A stretch of DNA of 64,000 nt from Salvia splendens (Eukaryota > Streptophyta > Magnoliopsida > Lamiales > Lamiaceae), in assembly GCF_004379255.2 (NCBI RefSeq), contig NC_056042.1, forward strand, positions 29,305,928 through 29,369,927, in the 5' to 3' direction. The position numbers and the translations under genes were made by a program. Positions 52,001-64,000 of this stretch are shown in pieces; position 1 is the stretch's first letter; every line of letters begins with the position of its first letter. Below the pieces are notes generated by a model, which did not search any database, was not told where the DNA came from, and saw only the letters and a list, made by a program, of their open reading frames with translations.

Positions 52001-55000
52001 CCTAAACTCATCCATCTCGTTCATGTCGCACATCCTCTTCTCGGCTGCAGCATCATAATCCAAATTGAGTTTTTGCAAAGCCCAAAAAGCTTTATGCTCA
52101 AGCTCTACCGGCAAATGGCAAGCCTTCCCAAAGACCAATTTGTATGGCGAAGTTCCAATCGGGGTCTTGTACGCCGTTCGATATGCCCACAAAGCATCAT
52201 CTAACTTTTGAGCCCAATCCTTCCGAGACGGCCTTACAACTTTCTCAAGCACCCGCTTTATCTCACGATTGGAGACTTCAACTTGACCACTTGTTTGGGG
52301 ATGATAAGGGGTAGCAACCTTGTGCTGGACACCATACTTTCCTAGGAGGTTTTCAAACAATTTATTGCAAAAATGAGTTCCTCCATCACTGATAATAGCT
52401 CGTGGTGTCCCAAAGCGGTTAAAGATGTGATTTTTGATAAACTTCAACACCACTTTGGCATCATTGGTTGCCGAGGCCACTGCCTCTACCCACTTAGAAA
52501 CATAGTCAACAGCAACGAGAATGTATTGCTGCCCATTAGACTTGGGAAACGGTCCCATGAAGTCTATTCCCCAAACATCAAATAGTTCTACCTCGTGAAT
52601 GTTATTCATCGGCATTTCATTTCTCCACGAGATATTACCGGTTCTTTGGCAACTGTCACATCTCTCTACATAAGCTTTTGCATCCTTGAAGATCGATGGC
52701 CAAAAGAATCCGGACTGAAGCACTTTAAAAGCCGTTCGTCGTGCTCCAAAGTGGTCGCCATACAACGAATCATGGCATGCAGACAAAATCTGAAGGTGCT
52801 CATGCTCTCCAACGCACCTTCGAATAACTCCATCACTACAAATGCGGAAGAGAAACGGATCTTCCCAAACATACGTGCGGGTGTCACTCAAAAATTTCTT
52901 CTTTTGATTAGAAGACAACCCTTCTGGTATAATGCCCGTGACAAGGTAGTTCGCCAAATTGGCAAACCACGGCACATATGTTTCCCGAGCCTCCACTTGC
53001 AACACTTGCTCGTCGGGAAATTTCTCATTTATCCTTTTCTTTCTTTCATCTTCCGTCTCTTCCAATCCTTCTAATCTAGACAGATGATCGGCTACCAAAT
53101 TCTCGGTCCCCTTTTTGTCTTTGATTTCCACATCAAACTCTTGTAGTAAAAGGATCCACCTCACCAACCGAGGCTTTGCATCTTTCTTGTTCATCAAGTA
53201 CTTGATAGCCGAATGATCCGTAAACACTACCACCTTCGTGCCAAGTAAGTAAGCACGAAACTTCTCGAAAGCATACACTACTGCTAGCATTTCCTTCTCT
53301 GTCGTGGTGTAATTCAGTTGAGCTTCGTTGAGTACTTTGCTAGCATAGTAGACGGCGTGTAGAACTTTGTCTCTCCTTTGGCCTAGAACGGCCCCCACAG
53401 CATAGTCCGAAGCATCACACATCAGCTCAAACGGCTTTGACCAGTCGGGTGTGATAATAATAGGAGCTTCGACTAACTTTTTCTTCAACAATTCAAATGC
53501 CTCAAGGCATTTCCCATCAAAGACGAACTTGGCATCCTTTTCAAGCAAGTTGCAAAGTGGCTTTGCAATCTTTGAAAAATCTTTTATAAACCGTCGGTAG
53601 AATCCCGCATGACCAAGGAAACTACGGATGCCCTTCACATTCGTTGGGGGAGGTAACTTCGAGATCACATCAATCTTCGCCTTATCCATCTCCAACCCCA
53701 ACTCCGACACCTTGTGTCCCAACACTATGCCCTCCTTGACCATAAATTGACACTTTTCCCAATTTAGCACGAGATTTGACTCCTCACATCTTTGTAGGAC
53801 CCGTCTAAGGTTTTCTAAGCAAAAGTCAAATGAGGATCCAAAGACGGAGAAATCATCCATGAAGATCTCCATGATGTCTTCATTCATATCGGAAAAAATT
53901 GCCATCATGCATCGTTGGAATGTAGCCGGTGCATTACACAAACCAAAAGGCATCCGGCGGAAGGCATAAGTTCCAATAGGACATGTGAATGTCGTCTTTT
54001 CTTGATCTTCCGGGGCAATTGCAATCTGATTGTACCCCGAGTATCCGTCTAAGAAGCAATAGTGGGAATAACCCGCAATCCTGTCGAGCAACTGATCCAG
54101 AAATGGCAACGGGAAGTGATCTTTTCTCGTCGCCGTATTCAACTTTCTATAATCCATGCAAACTCTCCATGAGTTCACCAATCGAGTTGCCAAAACCTCA
54201 TTCTTCTCATTGACGGTCACGGTTATTCCCCCTTTCTTTGGTACACATTGTACCGGGCTAACCCACTCACTATCGGAAATGGGATAGATCATCCCATATT
54301 TCAGCAATTTCTTCACTTCTTTTTCAACCACTTCCTGCATAAGTGGGTTCAACCTCCTTTGTCTCTCTCTTACCGGCTTAGCTCCATCTTCCATCAAGAT
54401 TTTATGCATGCATATTGCGGGGCTAATTCCTTTGATGTCGGCAATGGACCAACCTAGAGCTTTCTTGTGTGACTTCAGTAGCTCTATCAACTTCAATTCC
54501 TCTTCATCATTCAACATCGCCGATATCACAACCGGTAAAGATTCATCCTCACCAAGGAATGCGTATTTCAGATTTGTCGGGAGTGGCTTCAATTCTAGCT
54601 TTGGTGGTACTTCAATTGAGGGCTGCACATCCGCCACGAAAGTATCCACCACACATTCATTCTCTAGACTTGGTTGATCAATTTGAGCATCCTCACTTTC
54701 ATCAAAATCAAAATCAACTTTAATTGTCGAACCAAAGTCTCTTTCCAAGCTCCCCTTATCATAAACGCTTCCTTCTATACTTGCCGAGCAACGCATCTTG
54801 TCAAAGATACACTTGTCGAGGACATCAACTCTAAAGCACGCTTTTGCATCACTAGGATGCTTCATCGCTTTCTCCACATTAATGGTCACTTGCTCACCAT
54901 TAATTCTAAACGTGACCGAGTTGTCCTTTGCTCCTAGCAACACGTCCCCTGTGGCAAGAAACGGTCTGCCAAACAGAATTGGCACCTCTTTGTCCTCGGG

Positions 55001-58000
55001 CATATCCAATACTATGAAATCAACGGGGATGACGAACTTGTCTACCTTGACCAAGACATCCTCTACTATTCCAGTGGGCTTCACAATGGAATGATCAGCC
55101 AGTTGTAGAGCAATGTCGATGGGCTCCATTCTGTTCTCCAGTCCAATGGCACGTGCTGTTTTCAATGCCATCAGTGAGATCCCCGATCCTTGATCCAATA
55201 GACATTTGGTGAAAATTGTGTTGCCTATCTCACAAGGAATCACACAACTTCCCGGATCCCTCTTCTTCATGGGCATCATTCCCGAAATCAATTGTGAGCA
55301 ATTCATGCTCAATGCCACTATTCCCTCGTCTTGAAGTTTCTCCTTGTTTGCCATCATGTCCTTAAAGAACTTGGAGAACTTGGGGAAATTAGTGAAGAGG
55401 TCCACCAACGATACATCCACATTCACTTTTCGAATCACGTTCATCATCCACTCGAAGCTTTTCTCCTTTGGAGCTCTCTTCTTCCTCTTCGGTGGATATG
55501 GTGGAGGAGGAATGTGATCAGGGAAGTTGAACTTGCTTTTCGGGTCTAATGCCGGACTTGTCATCAGCTGTCCATTTGATCTCATCTCTACTTTCTGCTT
55601 TCCCTTCTTTTCTGCCAAAAACTTCTCGCTTAACTCGGATTCTACACCATTTTCCTTGTTGCCGGATGCAGCCTGTTCTTGACCATGTTGGGCACCCTGC
55701 ACCAACGCGGGACTTCCCTTACATGCCTCGTCCGCCCCTGCGTGCGAGGAATGCAAGCCTAACATCTCATCCGCCCCTGCGTGTGAGATGCCGGAAGTAC
55801 CTTGGCCGTCCATTGATGGTGTCGAATCCAACTCACGACCACTTCTCAAGACCACTGCCTTACACTGTTCATTGCCTCTCGGATTAGGTACGGTATTGCT
55901 CGGGATGGTGTTAGGAATCCTCGTGTGTGATGCCGTGACAAGCTGCCCTATCTGCGTCTCAAGATTCCTCATTGTTGCATCCATCTGCCCAAACTTTTCC
56001 ACCGTCCTTTCCTTGAAATTTTCGTTCTCCTTTTGACTCTTAGTCATGAAAGAGAGAATCTGCCCCAACTGATCCTCGACGGTTGGCTTCTTCTCATAAC
56101 CCGGCGGTTGAGTGTTGTTCCTCCATTGATTTCCCGAGTTGTTGCTAGGACCAGCCTGATTCCATCCCGTTTGTTGAGGCCTCCAATTTTGCTGATTGTT
56201 GTATTGGTTGCCTTGATTGAACCCTTGGCGATTGTTGCCAATATAGTTCACATCTTCCACAGGTGGTCCTTGAAGACTTGGGCACTGATCAGTATGATGC
56301 CCGCCTTGGCACAACCCACATCTCATCACCGTCACAGCTTGGGGTTGAGGAGTCAGTTGAAGAGATTTAACTGCCTTTGTCATCGACGACATTTGAGTGC
56401 TAATGTCCGCCAGTTGAGCCTCAATTGCGGTCACTCTTTCCGCATCCTTGGTAGCACCAAATGTATCTCCCGCTCTATCAGCCCCTCGCCTTGGATTGTG
56501 CCAATTCCGTTGATTGTTGGCCAGCCTTTGAAACAAAGCCCTCACCTCATCGTGAGTTAGATCATCTAGGTTCCCATTCGAACCTGCGGTCACCAATCCC
56601 GTGCCTTCACTGTTGAGTCCCTTGTAGAATTTCAAAAGGTCATGCCCCGGAGCTAGTCCGTGACTTGGGCATTTCCTTATCAACTCCGTGAATCTCTTCC
56701 AGGCTTCCGCGAAAGACTCGTCATACTTCTGTCGGAATGAAGTGATCTCATCTCTCAACTTCTCAATCTTCATAGGAGAATTGTATTCCAAGAGGAACAA
56801 CGTCTTCAACTCTTGGAACGTTGCTATGTTGTAGCCCGGGAGTGAGTCATACCACGCTCTTGCGTTCTCCCTCAACGAGAATGGAAATAGGGCCCTCTTA
56901 ATCCGATGATGCTCCACATTTGGAGGTCTATGCGAGTTTGTCAGCTCATAAAAGGCATTGAGGTGGCTCACCGGATCTTCCTCATCCCGTCCGTGGAAAA
57001 GGTTTCCTCCATTCACCAAACTAATGTAGTGAGGTGGAATGTTGACGTTGTCGTTTGCGTAGGCACACTCCCCTGGGTACTCAATTCCCGATCTCAGAGT
57101 GTCGCCAAACCTCACCACGGGTGGTGGAATCTCATTGTGATCTGCCATTGATTCACCGTCTGAATCCTGATCCCTTTCTTCACCAAAGAGTCGGTTACTT
57201 CTGAATGGACTCGAATAGTCCGGGAATATCTCAAACTCTGAACCTCTGACCTTACTTCTTCTTTGATAACAGAGTAGTCCAAACGGTGGTGTACCCTGTG
57301 ATCGCGTGTGCATTCACTTTTTTTTTTTTTTTTTTACCTATACAACAGAAAATACACCAAGCACAAGCACAAAATATTTCCTATTACCGAAAGCGAGACC
57401 TCTCGACAACTTCGGGGTAAGTACTATAAAATGTGTGTGCTTAAGTGAAAACTAAACTATCTAACTAAGAGATAAAAAGATGTCACCTAGAAAATATACT
57501 CCTTCGTCTTCAAGTCCAGACGCGGTAGATGGCTATCACCTCCAAGAACACGAAATGAGTACCTACAAAAATAAGAGAAAGATCAAATAAAAATAAAACA
57601 AAACACAAACTAGAAGTTAAACAATCTATTGCCTTCCCCGGCAACGGCGCCAAAACTTGATGTGTAAAAATCGAGTTCAATTATCAAGTGTATAATCACA
57701 CAAGTTTAATTAATTAACTCTAATATTACAGCAATACTGCAAGAACACAGTGTCGATTGTAATATTTCGAGTGTCGATCCACAGGGAAGGAATTGATTAT
57801 TTAATTCTAAAACAAAGAAAAGACATACTAAAAGATGATTTGTTTTGTAGATTTTGATTTCTAAAAGTTGATGACAAAAATGCAACTACAAGTTAACTAA
57901 GGGAAACTTTTCAAATAGGAGAAAGACGTCACTCCAAGTTGCTCACGAGGCTTGTATTATTCTACACCTTTAATAATGAAACATACGGAGGGATTAAAAC

Positions 58001-61000
58001 ATCAACCTAATCACGTACACTGAACATGTTTGTGACGTATAATTCACAGTCAGCTGAACACTTGTTCCATGAATTAATTTTCAAAGATATTAAATTCCTG
58101 CGGAAGCGCGGGAATAAAAGATCCTCTACTATAAACTCCTACTTAATCCACTATCAATTTATCCCCTGAACAGTTCTAATTCGATAGCAATCCAACAATC
58201 AATCAATCCTAAGCTATGTTAAAGAGACGATAGCAAAGGAATTAACATCACTACATCCATAGCCAAAAACATAGTGAATAAAATTAAGCACATTGTTGGA
58301 CACAAACATATGAAATTAATGGTGTAAAAACATCCGTACAAGCCTAGATTACAACTTGGAGCAACAATGAGAGCTTAGCCTAAAAACATGGTGAAATATG
58401 CAACAAAAACCGTAGGAAGCATGCTCTCGTTGAGTGGAATTGGAATATGGAGACGGATCGTCGGAATAATGGCCGAAACTTCTCTGAATTCGTCGCCACC
58501 CAAGTCAACCACTTTTCCTCAATTTTTGTTCAATCTTAATTGCCTTTTGCAAAAACGTCACCTCCCCTTTCTTGATTTACTCAATTTGATTCAATCACAC
58601 ATGCTATCCATCACGTCCCCTTTCTTCTCTCCCCTCTTTTTCTCCTTTGTCCTTTTTCTTTTACTCCCAGCCGTCCACTCCTTTTTTTTCTCGGGAAGGG
58701 AAACCGCTGCCCTCAACTGCAATAGTGCAGTTATAATTCATCCACCCGGCCGGGTAGTATTTTTAGACATAAAATTAACCCGGCCGGGTGACATAAATTC
58801 GACCCCTCCTGACTTCCCATGCCTCGCGAAAATCACCCGGCCGGGTGGTATTTTTGGGCATGAAATTAACCCGGCCGGGTGGCCACTTTTGAGAGCTTTC
58901 TGCACAGCTTTTCACCCTCCGAGCTTCCTTCTTTGTTTCACCATTTTACTCCTCTTCCTACACCATAAAACACACTTTTGCAAGCATCAAACTATATAAA
59001 TCATGTAAAGTTATGGGAATAACAATGTAAATTTGATTCACATCAGTACATTTCAGCTGACACTGATGAAATGCTATGAGGATTAAGAAATAAATTAATT
59101 TAAGTACAGTTCCTGAATTGATGTTTCTTGGCTAAATTAGTTTTCATCTGAAGGAGTATATAGGAAGCTTGATGCTTATTACCTTTCTAATTTACGCGGC
59201 AATATCATAGAGTGAACATCACTGCAATAGCTCTTCGTTACTGTCTATCAAGCAGCATCAATTGTAACCGGTCTATCTCTATGGCATCCATCCTCGTGAA
59301 TGTGCTGGTCCTTCCCTTAATAGGTTATTAGGTTTATGTTGACCTCTAAATAGTGTCTTTGGTTATTCAATATAATCGGTGTCTTAAGCATTCAGATTAT
59401 GTATCTGGGTATCCCTACCTTTTCAGTGCATGTACTCTTGCATAGTTCCATTGATTGAAGTTTCTTATTTCCTTTTTCTCTCTTAAAGATTGTAATATGA
59501 ATTCTTATCATTAAATTGTCACACCCAGTTGGTTTGGTTTTATTTATTTTCCTTCATGGCACTGTTTCTGATGGATGGTTTATATTACCCATACCAAGAA
59601 AAGTCATTGGATCGCTTTGACTCTTGTTGCTTAGGTGATAGATAATTTCTCCATTATTGTCTAGTTTCGTTGATTGATCCATACTCTTTGTTTACTCGTA
59701 TGTTTTTTTGTTTCATATATTATTTTTTCTCCTTCAGTTTGAAACCAAGGAGACACGGACACGGCTCAGGTTTGCAGATACTGGCACGTCAAGTTCGTAT
59801 GCATATAAAGATGTACACTTTTAATCTTTCATGCCGCAACCTCTAGTTTTTTGCTTTACTTTTAGTCTGTACAGAAATATATTTTTTACTTTACATTTTG
59901 CTGAATGATAGGATATTGTTAGCATGTGCAAAAGGAGAGGTGGAAGTGATAGCACAAATTTGAACCATCAGGAGTGGCTGCAAACAGTTTTAAAGGAGCC
60001 TGATGTTATTTCTATGTCCTTTATCCCAATAACATCCCTACTAAATGGTGTTTCAGGAAGTGGCTATTTGAGTCATGCAATTAATCTTTATTTGCGTTGT
60101 GAGTGATCTATTATGCTTTTATTTTTTTAAAATTTCAATTATAGTTACTCTAAGAGGAAATAAAGTCTCCTTGGAATGTTTCTCTGTTTCTTTTTGTGGG
60201 GCATGGGGGCAGCATGATAAGCATATAGTTAGGGAACCCTTACTTAACCCAAAACCATGGTCAAAGGTAAAGGATTGACTCCCCCACTCGTATGCTATTC
60301 CTCACTTTCATGTGGAATCAATGTGGGATTTGTATCCCTCTTTCAAAGCGGATGTCCACGGATGGCACACACTGGGTGGCAAACCCAAAGCCACTGGCCC
60401 ACAATCCATTTGGTACCCCTTGGGCCCACATTTTCAGTAGCACCCCTTGGTAGCCCCTTTATGTAGGCCGTCCCTATCCACATTCACGCACCAATTGGTA
60501 AGCATATAAGTTAGGGAGCTCTCACTTAACCCAAAACTATGTCAAAGATAAATGGTTGACTCCCACTTGTATGCTATTCCACACCTCCATGTGGAATCGA
60601 TGTGTGATTCGTATCACAACATCATATCACAGCATCATGTATTAGGACTCTCACTATGAAAAACTTCTGGCAACCTGACATGTTTTAGTGCATCTTCATG
60701 TGTGGCAGTATAGCTCGTCTGAAGCATTTTTCATCATCTTCTTCTTCATTTTTTAAGAACAAACTTTTTGTGTGCAGATAAGCCACCAATAGAAGAACTC
60801 CATCAGTTTCTAGAGTTCCAGCTTCCTAGGCAATGGGCACCTGTATTCAGTGATCTTCCTCTTGGTCCTCAGCGAAGACAGCAAAACACAACCTCCCTGC
60901 AGTTTAGTCTTATGGGCCCGAAACTTTTTATAAATGCCACAGCGGTAAAGCTTCTTTTTCCTAATTATTTCTGCCTCTAGTTCAGTGAGACTTTGAGTTT

Positions 61001-63316
61001 GTGCCACTGGTAGCCTATCTATATTATGCAGTGTAAATTGCATTTAATGGGAAAGATACAGTTAAAGGTCAGAAGTTACGATCCTCTCATCACAAAACTG
61101 TTGATTCTCACCTGCAGTGGTAATTAGAACATGAATTAAGCAAAGTGTTGTGATATGGAGTGAAAGGCGGAAGTAAAACAAGAACTGGGATTCAATAAAT
61201 ATAAAAGAAGAACAATCCTCCAAAGAGGCCAAGATAATCCTCCGAAGAGGCCTACGGTTGATACCGTCCTAATACACTTTATTTTCCGGGATATCTAGCT
61301 CTTCTAAAGAGGAGCTATTTATAAGGATCAACCTATAGATAAACAAAGAAACAAATCCTCAACATTTAAAGTAACCTTTCAACAATCTCCACAATAATGA
61401 AAATAATCTCAAGAGATAATGGAGATCATTAGCTTGATCTCTATCAATTGTAATCTTCAACAATCTCCATAATAATGAAAATAATCTCAAGAGATAATGG
61501 AGATCATTAGCTTGATCTCTATCAATTGCCTCGCTGTCAAAACAGCCTTGCCCACAAGGCTGGAGTTGAAACATAAACACATTGCTTTGATTGGTGGAGG
61601 CTCGTACTCGTGCTTTCGAAGAGAATCCAGATTGCCAAACAATAGAGAATGACCAACAACATTAATGCATTGCTTGGATATCCTTGTTGTTGGGCTTGCA
61701 AGTAGCCATTCATACTCAAGGTGTTTGGTTGTCATACGCCTACAACTAGCTTCACTGAATGCACATGTGGAATTGGGAGAGGAAAACATGAGTGAAGAGA
61801 GATGGCCTGCCCCAACTGGACGTACAGTGAGGGTCGGAGAGAGTGCAAGCAGTTTTGATTGTGAAATGGATGGTGAAAGTGCAACATTAGGTTGGGTGAT
61901 GGGCAACTTATGGAGATGCTGATTTGCAGGGATGGATGGTGCATCCAAACATGGGAGAGCCACTGGTTGCTGGACTGGTTGTATCTCCTGCACAAGGGGG
62001 CTGGTTGGGGGAGGATTAGGTGCAAGAGGAAGTAGGGGAGGCGTTGGCTCAGTGTTGAAGTTGTGGGACTTGGTATTGTTGGTGTGAGATAAAGGTTGAT
62101 CATCTAAAGTGAATGCGATCTGTTGCCTGCGCTCCCGAATGAAGCCACGAGACTGCACATCCTGCAAGAATGGTGCCAAGGCATCATTGATACAGTTAGA
62201 GATCCGGGCTTCGAATGTGCTCATTTGCACTTTGATGTTCGCGACCGCCTTCTCCAATCTGTCAAGACGTTCTTCAGTGCTCTGAGTGTTCACCATGATG
62301 CGATCCACGTTCGCCGCACCAAATTGATATGGAGTGAAAGGCGGAAGTAAAACAAGAACTGGGATTCAATAAATATAAAAGAAGAACAATCCTCCAAAGA
62401 GGCCAAGATAATCCTCCGAACTGGGAATGATTTCCAATTACTTTTTCCTTGCAAGTTGCAACTGAAAATATAATGTGATGAAATACTTAGGGACCCTATT
62501 AAGGATTGGGTCAAGTAGTATGTTCAGCATGCTTAATGGTTACCGACTGTCTTCTTCTGCCCAAAAATGATTTTCCTTATGTGCTCCCCTGTAATTTAAC
62601 AACTGCTATTTCCATCTTAACTATTATTTCAGGTTGATGTGGGTAAACGACCTGTAACTGGTCTGAGATTGTATCTTGAAGGTAAAAGAAGCAACCGCTT
62701 GGCTATTCACTTGCAACACCTCTCCTCTCTTCCAAATATATTCCAACTTGAGGATGACCCAAGTGGCAATTTTCGCCAGGAATCATATGATCGGAGATAT
62801 TACGAGAAAGTACAATGGAAAAACTTTTCCCATGTATGTACGGCTCCTGTTGAAACTGAAGATGAACTTTCCATAGTCACTGGAGCACAATTGCAGGTTG
62901 GGAATTATGGATTTAAGAAGGTTCTTTTCCTCTGTTTACGTTTCTCGACTGTTAAAGGAGCTGTTTCAGTTAAGTATCCAGAATGGGATGGATCCCCTGG
63001 GTTGACACGTAAATCTGGACTTATTTCAACTCTAATTAGTCATCACTTCACAGCAGTCCAGAAACCACCTCCCCAGCCGGCTGATGTGAATATTAATTCT
63101 GCTGTGTACCCCGGGGGCCCTCCTGTTCCCACCCAAACTCCCAAACTCTTGAAGTTTGTTGATACGACAGAGATGACAAGAGGGCCACAGGAACCGCCTG
63201 GCTATTGGGTTGTTTCAGGAGCAAGACTTGTAATTGAAAAGGGGAAGATCTCACTTAGGGTCAAGTATTCGTTACTTACTGCCATTCAACCTGACGATGA
63301 TGATGAACTGGAATAA
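46009..63316 (+). CDS. MACPF domain-containing protein (NSL1/CAD1 family), copy 2
   Basis: The same seven-exon structure as copy 1: 46009-46260, 47025-47263, 47976-48177, 59738-59812, 59912-60098, 60778-60944 and 62633-63316, with identical exon lengths and splice phases, giving 601 aa. Only three residues differ from copy 1: Q201H, A248T and S361F (copy 1 to copy 2). The gene is stretched to 17.3 kb because intron 3 contains a 10.4-kb Athila element in antisense orientation; both splice sites of that intron are unchanged. Intron 1 has a partly deleted hAT-like MITE, and intron 6 a truncated small LTR element. The coding sequence is intact, but expression could be reduced or altered by intronic silencing or premature polyadenylation. 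Confidence 0.9.
46507..46968. mobile_element. hAT-like MITE remnant in MACPF intron 1 (copy 2)
   Basis: A copy of 27233-27788 that lost its left terminus (25 bp between two 'atactg' words) and about 80 bp near its right end. The right terminus CACCCCTA and the flanking actgtatt remain. A 7-bp duplication, cactgttcactgttcag, lies just before it. Confidence 0.75.
48612..49993 (-). repeat. 3' LTR of the Athila element
   Basis: 1,382 bp. In element orientation it starts TGATGTGAATC and ends GATTTTTACA. Four copies of the palindrome ACCCGGCCGGGT lie at 49692, 49726, 49783 and 49817. Confidence 0.95.
49994..50005 (-). other. polypurine tract
   Basis: Minus strand AGTTTGGGGGTATT immediately precedes the 3' LTR, the position and purine richness expected for plus-strand priming. 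Confidence 0.8.
50006..51676 (-). other. Athila 3' noncoding region between pol and PPT
   Basis: About 1.67 kb without a long ORF on the element strand. Many Athila elements carry an env-like ORF here; it is absent or eroded. Stretches of T-rich homopolymer (near 50600-50690) and low-complexity sequence are present. Confidence 0.6.
51677..57313 (-). CDS. Athila-type Gag-Pol polyprotein (1,878 aa)
   Basis: A single uninterrupted ORF. The Gag capsid region is at about residues 90-270 ([20 protein letters not shown]). A zinc knuckle, [13 protein letters not shown], is near 331. An aspartic protease motif, [11 protein letters not shown], is near 703. Reverse transcriptase spans about 990-1170, with VCMDYRKLN, the [13 protein letters not shown] block and catalytic FMDD near 1149. 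RNase H ([13 protein letters not shown], then TDHSAIKYL) is at about 1300-1410. Integrase has an HHCC finger ([13 protein letters not shown] ... CDSCQR) at about 1517-1560, and the D-D-E core [15 protein letters not shown] and [12 protein letters not shown] at about 1580-1680. No chromodomain was seen. No stop or frameshift is present, so the element looks coding-competent. The 350-bp leader between the start codon and the LTR contains the primer-binding site. Confidence 0.95.
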   Translation of the reverse strand: MHTRSQGTPPFGLLCYQRRSKVRGSEFEIFPDYSSPFRSNRLFGEERDQDSDGESMADHNEIPPPVVRFGDTLRSGIEYPGECAYANDNVNIPPHYISLVNGGNLFHGRDEEDPVSHLNAFYELTNSHRPPNVEHHRIKRALFPFSLRENARAWYDSLPGYNIATFQELKTLFLLEYNSPMKIEKLRDEITSFRQKYDESFAEAWKRFTELIRKCPSHGLAPGHDLLKFYKGLNSEGTGLVTAGSNGNLDDLTHDEVRALFQRLANNQRNWHNPRRGADRAGDTFGATKDAERVTAIEAQLADISTQMSSMTKAVKSLQLTPQPQAVTVMRCGLCQGGHHTDQCPSLQGPPVEDVNYIGNNRQGFNQGNQYNNQQNWRPQQTGWNQAGPSNNSGNQWRNNTQPPGYEKKPTVEDQLGQILSFMTKSQKENENFKERTVEKFGQMDATMRNLETQIGQLVTASHTRIPNTIPSNTVPNPRGNEQCKAVVLRSGRELDSTPSMDGQGTSGISHAGADEMLGLHSSHAGADEACKGSPALVQGAQHGQEQAASGNKENGVESELSEKFLAEKKGKQKVEMRSNGQLMTSPALDPKSKFNFPDHIPPPPYPPKRKKRAPKEKSFEWMMNVIRKVNVDVSLVDLFTNFPKFSKFFKDMMANKEKLQDEGIVALSMNCSQLISGMMPMKKRDPGSCVIPCEIGNTIFTKCLLDQGSGISLMALKTARAIGLENRMEPIDIALQLADHSIVKPTGIVEDVLVKVDKFVIPVDFIVLDMPEDKEVPILFGRPFLATGDVLLGAKDNSVTFRINGEQVTINVEKAMKHPSDAKACFRVDVLDKCIFDKMRCSASIEGSVYDKGSLERDFGSTIKVDFDFDESEDAQIDQPSLENECVVDTFVADVQPSIEVPPKLELKPLPTNLKYAFLGEDESLPVVISAMLNDEEELKLIELLKSHKKALGWSIADIKGISPAICMHKILMEDGAKPVRERQRRLNPLMQEVVEKEVKKLLKYGMIYPISDSEWVSPVQCVPKKGGITVTVNEKNEVLATRLVNSWRVCMDYRKLNTATRKDHFPLPFLDQLLDRIAGYSHYCFLDGYSGYNQIAIAPEDQEKTTFTCPIGTYAFRRMPFGLCNAPATFQRCMMAIFSDMNEDIMEIFMDDFSVFGSSFDFCLENLRRVLQRCEESNLVLNWEKCQFMVKEGIVLGHKVSELGLEMDKAKIDVISKLPPPTNVKGIRSFLGHAGFYRRFIKDFSKIAKPLCNLLEKDAKFVFDGKCLEAFELLKKKLVEAPIIITPDWSKPFELMCDASDYAVGAVLGQRRDKVLHAVYYASKVLNEAQLNYTTTEKEMLAVVYAFEKFRAYLLGTKVVVFTDHSAIKYLMNKKDAKPRLVRWILLLQEFDVEIKDKKGTENLVADHLSRLEGLEETEDERKKRINEKFPDEQVLQVEARETYVPWFANLANYLVTGIIPEGLSSNQKKKFLSDTRTYVWEDPFLFRICSDGVIRRCVGEHEHLQILSACHDSLYGDHFGARRTAFKVLQSGFFWPSIFKDAKAYVERCDSCQRTGNISWRNEMPMNNIHEVELFDVWGIDFMGPFPKSNGQQYILVAVDYVSKWVEAVASATNDAKVVLKFIKNHIFNRFGTPRAIISDGGTHFCNKLFENLLGKYGVQHKVATPYHPQTSGQVEVSNREIKRVLEKVVRPSRKDWAQKLDDALWAYRTAYKTPIGTSPYKLVFGKACHLPVELEHKAFWALQKLNLDYDAAAEKRMCDMNEMDEFRLRAYESVDLYKERAKKIHDAAIKPRQFHEGQLVLLYNSRLKLFPGKLKSRWWGPYVVHKLYPYGAVDVRDQKNGSIWKVNGQRLKAYVGVEGGMETEEVTTLVDSRV
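57635..57652 (-). other. primer-binding site, tRNA-Asp
   Basis: On the minus strand, TGGCGCCGTTGCCGGGGA is complementary to the 3' end of plant tRNA-Asp(GUC) with its CCA. It lies 10 bp inside the 5' LTR. tRNA-Asp priming is typical of Athila-lineage elements. Confidence 0.93.
57663..59045 (-). repeat. 5' LTR of the Athila element
   Basis: 1,383 bp. Differs from the 3' LTR by one extra A in an A-run (near 57880) and one T/C change (near 58548), as far as could be seen by eye. The four ACCCGGCCGGGT palindromes are at 58744, 58778, 58835 and 58869. Confidence 0.95.
61146..62420 (-). mobile_element. small LTR element with gag-like relic in MACPF intron 6 (copy 2), right LTR truncated
   Basis: The left LTR 61151-61524 (374 bp) follows TGTTG (61146-61150), exactly as in unit 1. 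An 800-bp interior (61525-62324) follows, then only the first 96 bp of the second LTR (62325-62420). At GAA the sequence jumps to intron sequence equivalent to 32493. The deletion therefore removed about 278 bp of LTR, the right target duplication and about 570 bp of intron. The interior has no reverse transcriptase, so the element was non-autonomous (intact length about 1.55 kb). Confidence 0.88.
61487..62296 (-). pseudogene. gag-like N-terminal relic in the small LTR element
   Basis: The reading frame from the ATG at 62294-62296 starts [20 protein letters not shown], a predicted coiled coil of the kind found at the N-terminus of plant gypsy Gag proteins, then [12 protein letters not shown]. 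It passes into Pro-rich sequence with no capsid or zinc-knuckle domain and runs into the LTR. It may be a deletion derivative of a larger element. Translation is not assured. Confidence 0.5.
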
Positions 63317-63827
63317 GATTTGTATAATAACTTAGAAGTCGACCAATGACATTGAAATGGACGGTTGTTATATCAGAGCGGCTGTATCCACATCGAGACC
63401 TCACAGATGACGAGCCACAAAGTTCCGTAGAGTAGAAGATTTGAAGCTGGGGGAAGCGCATCCATTTTGAACTTGAGATGTTACTTGTCCCTGTCTTCGT
63501 AATCCTTGTATCAATATGGTTGTTTTATGTAGATTCCAAAATCAGGCTATCTACATAAACATTGTGGGAATGGTTCCCTAGTCGAGTAGGAAAGTATGCT
63601 GCAAGAGTATAAAGTAAATTTATGTGTTGGCAGCTCGCATTTTTTTGATACTACTTATGTAAGATGGTTTGTTTGTATAAGTTTGTTGCATACAATTAGA
63701 AGTTGCTGAATTTGTGTGGTGCAATCAAAATTTGTAAGCCATTAAATCAAGTGGTGTGTACAAAAGATGCCAAACTGAAGTAAGCTTTATTGGTTGGTTG
63801 GATGAGAGAGAGAGTGGGAGAGCCAAA
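63317..63827. other. MACPF copy-2 3' UTR region
   Basis: Near-identical to 33389-33899. No additional gene is seen. Confidence 0.5.
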
Positions 63828-63929
63828 TCACTCTCCTTCCCTTGGCAGAGGAGCAGGTTGAGCAATAAAGCTAGGATACTGCTGTCCTGGCATCACCACT
63901 GAGAAATCTGATGCATATGATGTCTGTAC
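63828..63929 (-). CDS. small single-pass membrane protein, copy 2, exon 2 only (window-truncated)
   Basis: Identical in layout to exon 2 of copy 1: it begins VQTSYASDFSVVMPGQQYPS after an AG acceptor and stops at TGA (63828-63830). Exon 1 with the membrane segment would start near 64010 and lies just outside the window. This copy should retain the ancestral upstream flank that copy 1 lost. Confidence 0.72.
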   Translation of the reverse strand, partial: VQTSYASDFSVVMPGQQYPSFIAQPAPLPREGE

Positions 63930-64000
63930 CTGACATCCACATGCAAGAATTACAATCTCGCTCTCAGTTGTTGACTATGAAGAAGAAGAAGAAGAAGAAT

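Larger units (their letters stand above)
48612..59045 (-). mobile_element. intact Athila-type Ty3/gypsy LTR retrotransposon in MACPF intron 3 (copy 2)
   Basis: 10,434 bp, oriented opposite to the host gene. LTRs at 48612-49993 and 57663-59045 have TG...CA ends and are flanked by the 5-bp duplication GTACA (48607-48611, 59046-59050). Unit 1 has the empty site with one GTACA. A tRNA-Asp primer-binding site, one long Gag-Pol ORF and a polypurine tract are present in the correct order. Only two differences were seen between the LTRs, so the insertion is very young and later than the segmental duplication. There is no envelope-like third ORF. Confidence 0.96.
34817..64000. repeat. tandem segmental duplication, unit 2 (continues beyond window)
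   Basis: The second copy of 15241-34816, enlarged to more than 29 kb mainly by a 10.4-kb Athila insertion (48612-59045) and an 817-bp element (44486-45302). It lacks the 1.4-kb Harbinger insertion of unit 1 at 23303-24707. The window ends at the point equivalent to about 34070 in unit 1, so roughly 750 bp of unit 2 and its right flank are not seen. Confidence 0.95.

Noticed and set aside
53850..53880. FMDD in place of YxDD at the reverse transcriptase active site
   Set aside because: FMDD followed by FSVFG is usual in Athila-lineage polymerases, so it is not a mutation.

Overview
This window is nuclear DNA of a flowering plant, most likely a eudicot. The evidence is AT-rich intergenic sequence, genes split by short GT-AG introns, full plant housekeeping genes, many Stowaway and PIF/Harbinger elements, and an Athila-type LTR retrotransposon primed by tRNA-Asp. 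The species cannot be named from the sequence. No bacterial-type operon, CRISPR array, rRNA or tRNA gene was seen.

Region by region. 1-1900 (+) holds the last four coding exons of the NMD factor UPF3. 4.9-6.2 kb is a candidate 9-bp-TSD transposon with two nested Stowaway MITEs. 6451-10529 (+) is a nine-exon prolycopene-isomerase-like (CRTISO-like) plastid FAD oxidoreductase. After a hexanucleotide array comes the convergent delta-COP gene (11256-15959, -), with eleven coding exons encoding 525 aa.

The dominant feature is a direct tandem duplication of about 19.6 kb. Unit 1 is 15241-34816; unit 2 starts at 34817 and is still running at the window end. Each unit carries the delta-COP promoter plus its first two coding exons, a cluster of degenerate PIF/Harbinger elements and MITEs, a complete seven-exon MACPF-domain gene (601 aa), and a small single-pass membrane protein gene (87 aa, minus strand; its second copy is cut by the window end). 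The two MACPF proteins differ at only three residues. Since duplicating, the units have diverged by transposition and deletion. Unit 1 gained a 1.4-kb Harbinger element and lost 347 bp. Unit 2 gained an 817-bp Harbinger derivative just upstream of its MACPF gene and a 10.4-kb intact Athila element inside MACPF intron 3. One small LTR element is a solo LTR in unit 1 but keeps its interior in unit 2.

The duplication junction has a regulatory consequence. It places a second delta-COP promoter with its first two exons about 1.2 kb upstream of, and on the same strand as, the copy-1 small membrane-protein gene. No wholly new biological system was recognised. The unusual content is the duplication, this promoter-capture geometry and the paired record of transposon events in the two units. 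An assembly artefact that placed two haplotypes in tandem is the main alternative.
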